In this document: positions 6,861 through 7,937 of the stretch, piece after piece
Layout of the letters: the number at the start of each line of letters is the position of its first letter
Numbering within the stretch: the stretch's first letter is position 1
Notes under the pieces: model-generated
What the model was told of the DNA's origin: nothing
Databases searched by the model: none
Seen by the model: only the letters and a program-made list of their open reading frames with translations
Translations under genes and position numbers: made by a program
Origin: Acidobacteriota bacterium
GTDB lineage: Bacteria > Acidobacteriota > Terriglobia > Acidiferrales > UBA7541
Direction: 5' to 3'
Length of the DNA stretch: 7,937 bases
Assembly (NCBI GenBank): GCA_003224075.1
Contig: QHYF01000208.1
Span: forward strand, 1 to 7,937

Positions 6861-6866
6861 AAGGAG
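6861..6866 (+). promoter_or_regulatory. Strong ribosome binding site for the three-TM protein
   Basis: AAGGAG lies six bases before ATG 6873, the best ribosome binding site in the window, and fixes that start. Confidence 0.7.
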
Positions 6867-6872
6867 CGCATC

Positions 6873-7229
6873 ATGGGCGGAGATATCATCGGCCTTGTGG
6901 CCGTGGTTATGTCGTTGGGCATTCCCCTCGGGGCCATGTACACCTATTACCGAGTCCGCAAGCTTCGCAGTGAAGAGCGGCTTGCGGCTATTGCCCGCGG
7001 AGTCGAGATTCCGATGGAACCGGAGCTGACCCAGGCGGCGCGTTCGCGCCGCGCGGGCATCCTGCTCGTCAGCGGAGCAATCGGCTACATCATTACCTTC
7101 GGGTTGATCGCCCGGATTGAAGCAGAGCCGGACACTTGGGTCGCCGCCGTCTTTGGCATCATTCCTCTCGCCATTGGCCTCGGCTATTTTCTAGATTGGT
7201 CGTTCATCCGTCGCGAAGCCCGCTCGTAA
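6873..7229 (+). CDS. Small three-TM membrane protein resembling the DUF6249 family
   Basis: This 118-residue protein has three hydrophobic stretches: about 4-25 (IIGLVAVVMSLGIPLGAMYTYY), 62-81 (GILLVSGAIGYIITFGLIAR) and 89-108 (WVAAVFGIIPLAIGLGYFLD). Between the first two is a basic amphipathic segment with EERLAAIARGVEIPMEP (34-50). The 'glycine-proline in TM1, then RxxxIxxGxEIP' arrangement is the mark of the DUF6249-type small membrane proteins, whose function is unknown. DUF assignment rests on that motif and is from memory. The gene has its own strong ribosome binding site and follows a probable terminator, so it may be transcribed separately from the gene at 6328. It converges on the GDYXXLXY-type gene. 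Confidence 0.8.
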   Translation: MGGDIIGLVAVVMSLGIPLGAMYTYYRVRKLRSEERLAAIARGVEIPMEPELTQAARSRRAGILLVSGAIGYIITFGLIARIEAEPDTWVAAVFGIIPLAIGLGYFLDWSFIRREARS

Positions 7230-7260
7230 GAGCAGAGAAGTTCAGCCGACACCCGGAAGA

Positions 7261-7309
7261 AAATGCGGATCGTCTCTCCCGCGGGTATCGAGCGGGGCGG
7301 TCCGCATTT
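7261..7309. terminator. Bidirectional terminator between convergent genes
   Basis: A perfect 9-bp inverted repeat, AAATGCGGA (7261-7269) and TCCGCATTT (7301-7309), encloses a second stem CCCGC (7278-7282)/GCGGG (7292-7296). Rightward, the outer stem runs into CATTTGATTTC; leftward it runs into TCTTCC after the stem's own TTT. It sits 32 bases after the stop at 7229, and its right arm ends on the last base of the stop codon of the leftward gene (TGA at 7311-7309), so one structure can serve both transcripts. Confidence 0.7.
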
Positions 7310-7839
7310 CATTTGATTTCGAGCGGCGTAAACGTGTCTCCGCGCTTCACTGCCAGCCGAATCGGCCGCGGCGGCCCCTTTGCCGGAACGGTCACCTCGA
7401 CCCACAATTCTTCACCCGCCTTGCGCCACGATGGATCGACGGCGTGCTCTGGCAGAAAGAAATCCACTGGCTCGCTGAGCGCCGCTGCTAGTTCCCCGGT
7501 GCGCGTTCTCCAACGCGTCACGCGCAGGCCCGTCGGCAGTGGCGCGGGATCTGCCATCAGACGCCCGCCCTCTGCGTGCAGATAAACATCTCGTTGGTCG
7601 CTCCAAAAATTTACGACGTTGCCTTTTGGCGGTTCCGAACCGCCATAGACGCGACCTGCATCGACGCGCAATCGCACGCTTAAATACCGGCCGCGAATCG
7701 GCAAATCGGGGTCGTAGGCCACCGTCTGCGCCCAGACGCGCGGAAACCGCGCGCGATCGATTGCATATTTCGCTCCCAGGCTGGCGACAAGTGCCAACTG
7801 CAGCACCGCCAGCATGATCCCCTTCCGCGATGGACTCAT
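7309..7839 (-). CDS. GDYXXLXY-type membrane-anchored protein (divergent motif), function unknown
   Basis: From ATG 7839 this is a 176-residue protein. Residues about 8-25 (IMLAVLQLALVASLGAKY) form an N-terminal membrane anchor or uncleaved signal. The YDPDLPIRGRYLSVRLRV block (42-59) is where GDYXXLXY proteins carry their signature; here Gly and Tyr are kept but Asp is Arg, and the later Leu and Tyr are Val and Leu. A later EPVDFFLPEHAV (123-134) and the C-terminal WVEVTVPAKGPPRPIRLAV fit the remainder of that family. GGAGG sits six bases before ATG 7839, and that ATG overlaps the upstream stop as ATGA, so 7839 is preferred over ATG 7896, which would run back into the upstream gene. In other genomes this family follows a multi-TM DUF2157/DUF4401-type protein, which matches the context here. 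Function is unknown. Confidence 0.75.
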   Translation of the reverse strand: MSPSRKGIMLAVLQLALVASLGAKYAIDRARFPRVWAQTVAYDPDLPIRGRYLSVRLRVDAGRVYGGSEPPKGNVVNFWSDQRDVYLHAEGGRLMADPAPLPTGLRVTRWRTRTGELAAALSEPVDFFLPEHAVDPSWRKAGEELWVEVTVPAKGPPRPIRLAVKRGDTFTPLEIK

Positions 7840-7937
7840 CGTGCCCCTCCCGCGACTCGCGCGACCAGTTGCCGCCGCGCGCGTTCCAACGCCCATCCTC
7901 CGAACAAGAACAATACTCCCAGCCCGATTAGGCTCGC
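7836..7937 (-). CDS. C-terminal end of a multi-TM membrane protein (probably DUF2157/DUF4401-type), cut by window edge
   Basis: The minus strand is open from the window edge for 33 residues to TGA at 7838-7836, overlapping the next gene's ATG in an ATGA. The peptide has a hydrophobic stretch (ASLIGLGVLFLFGGWALERA) followed by an arginine-rich end (RRQLVARVAGGAR), as expected for the last TM helix and cytosolic tail of an integral membrane protein. DUF2157-type proteins end this way and commonly precede GDYXXLXY-type genes. The family call is inference from a short tail plus context; that the frame is real is well supported by the stop/start coupling and ribosome binding site. Confidence 0.6.
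   Translation of the reverse strand, partial: ASLIGLGVLFLFGGWALERARRQLVARVAGGAR

Overview
This is a GC-rich stretch of bacterial chromosome. The gene types (a GAMEN-less M1 peptidase, tandem exported TldD-like proteins, a small EIP-motif membrane protein and a GDYXXLXY-type protein) resemble what I know of Acidobacteriota, most likely the Terriglobia class. That assignment is inference from gene content. I see no rRNA, tRNA, IS element, CRISPR array or phage gene, and no gene-free stretch longer than about 170 bases.

Layout, left to right. Bases 2-1537 (+) hold the C-terminal part of an M1-family zinc metallopeptidase whose 5' end lies outside the window. A convergent gap (1538-1645) separates it from a leftward pair of TldD/PmbA-family genes. 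In transcription order these are a catalytic-type TldD homologue (5212/5230 to 3484) and a longer, catalytically degenerate TldE/PmbA-type homologue (3487 to 1646), joined by overlapping stop and start codons. Both begin with signal-peptide-like segments, so the pair is probably exported. The catalytic gene is broken by a frameshift near 4785-4801, best explained by a 23-nt deletion. Upstream on the same strand is a stand-alone SpoIIE/RsbU-type PP2C phosphatase (6160 to 5390).

From about 6160 transcription diverges. Rightward lie a small membrane-anchored protein with a pilin-like periplasmic region (6328-6717) and a three-TM small membrane protein resembling DUF6249 (6873-7229). This unit meets a leftward pair, a divergent GDYXXLXY-type protein (7839 to 7309) and the last 33 residues of a membrane protein running off the window (7937 to 7836), at a strong inverted repeat that can terminate both strands.

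Functional reading: the left half is about protein or peptide processing in the cell envelope (M1 peptidase and TldD/TldE-like pair), next to one signalling phosphatase. The right half encodes small envelope proteins of unknown role. I found no convincing wholly new system. The points most worth a second look are the frameshifted tldD-like gene, the complete loss of zinc ligands in its partner, and the missing GAMEN motif in the M1 peptidase.
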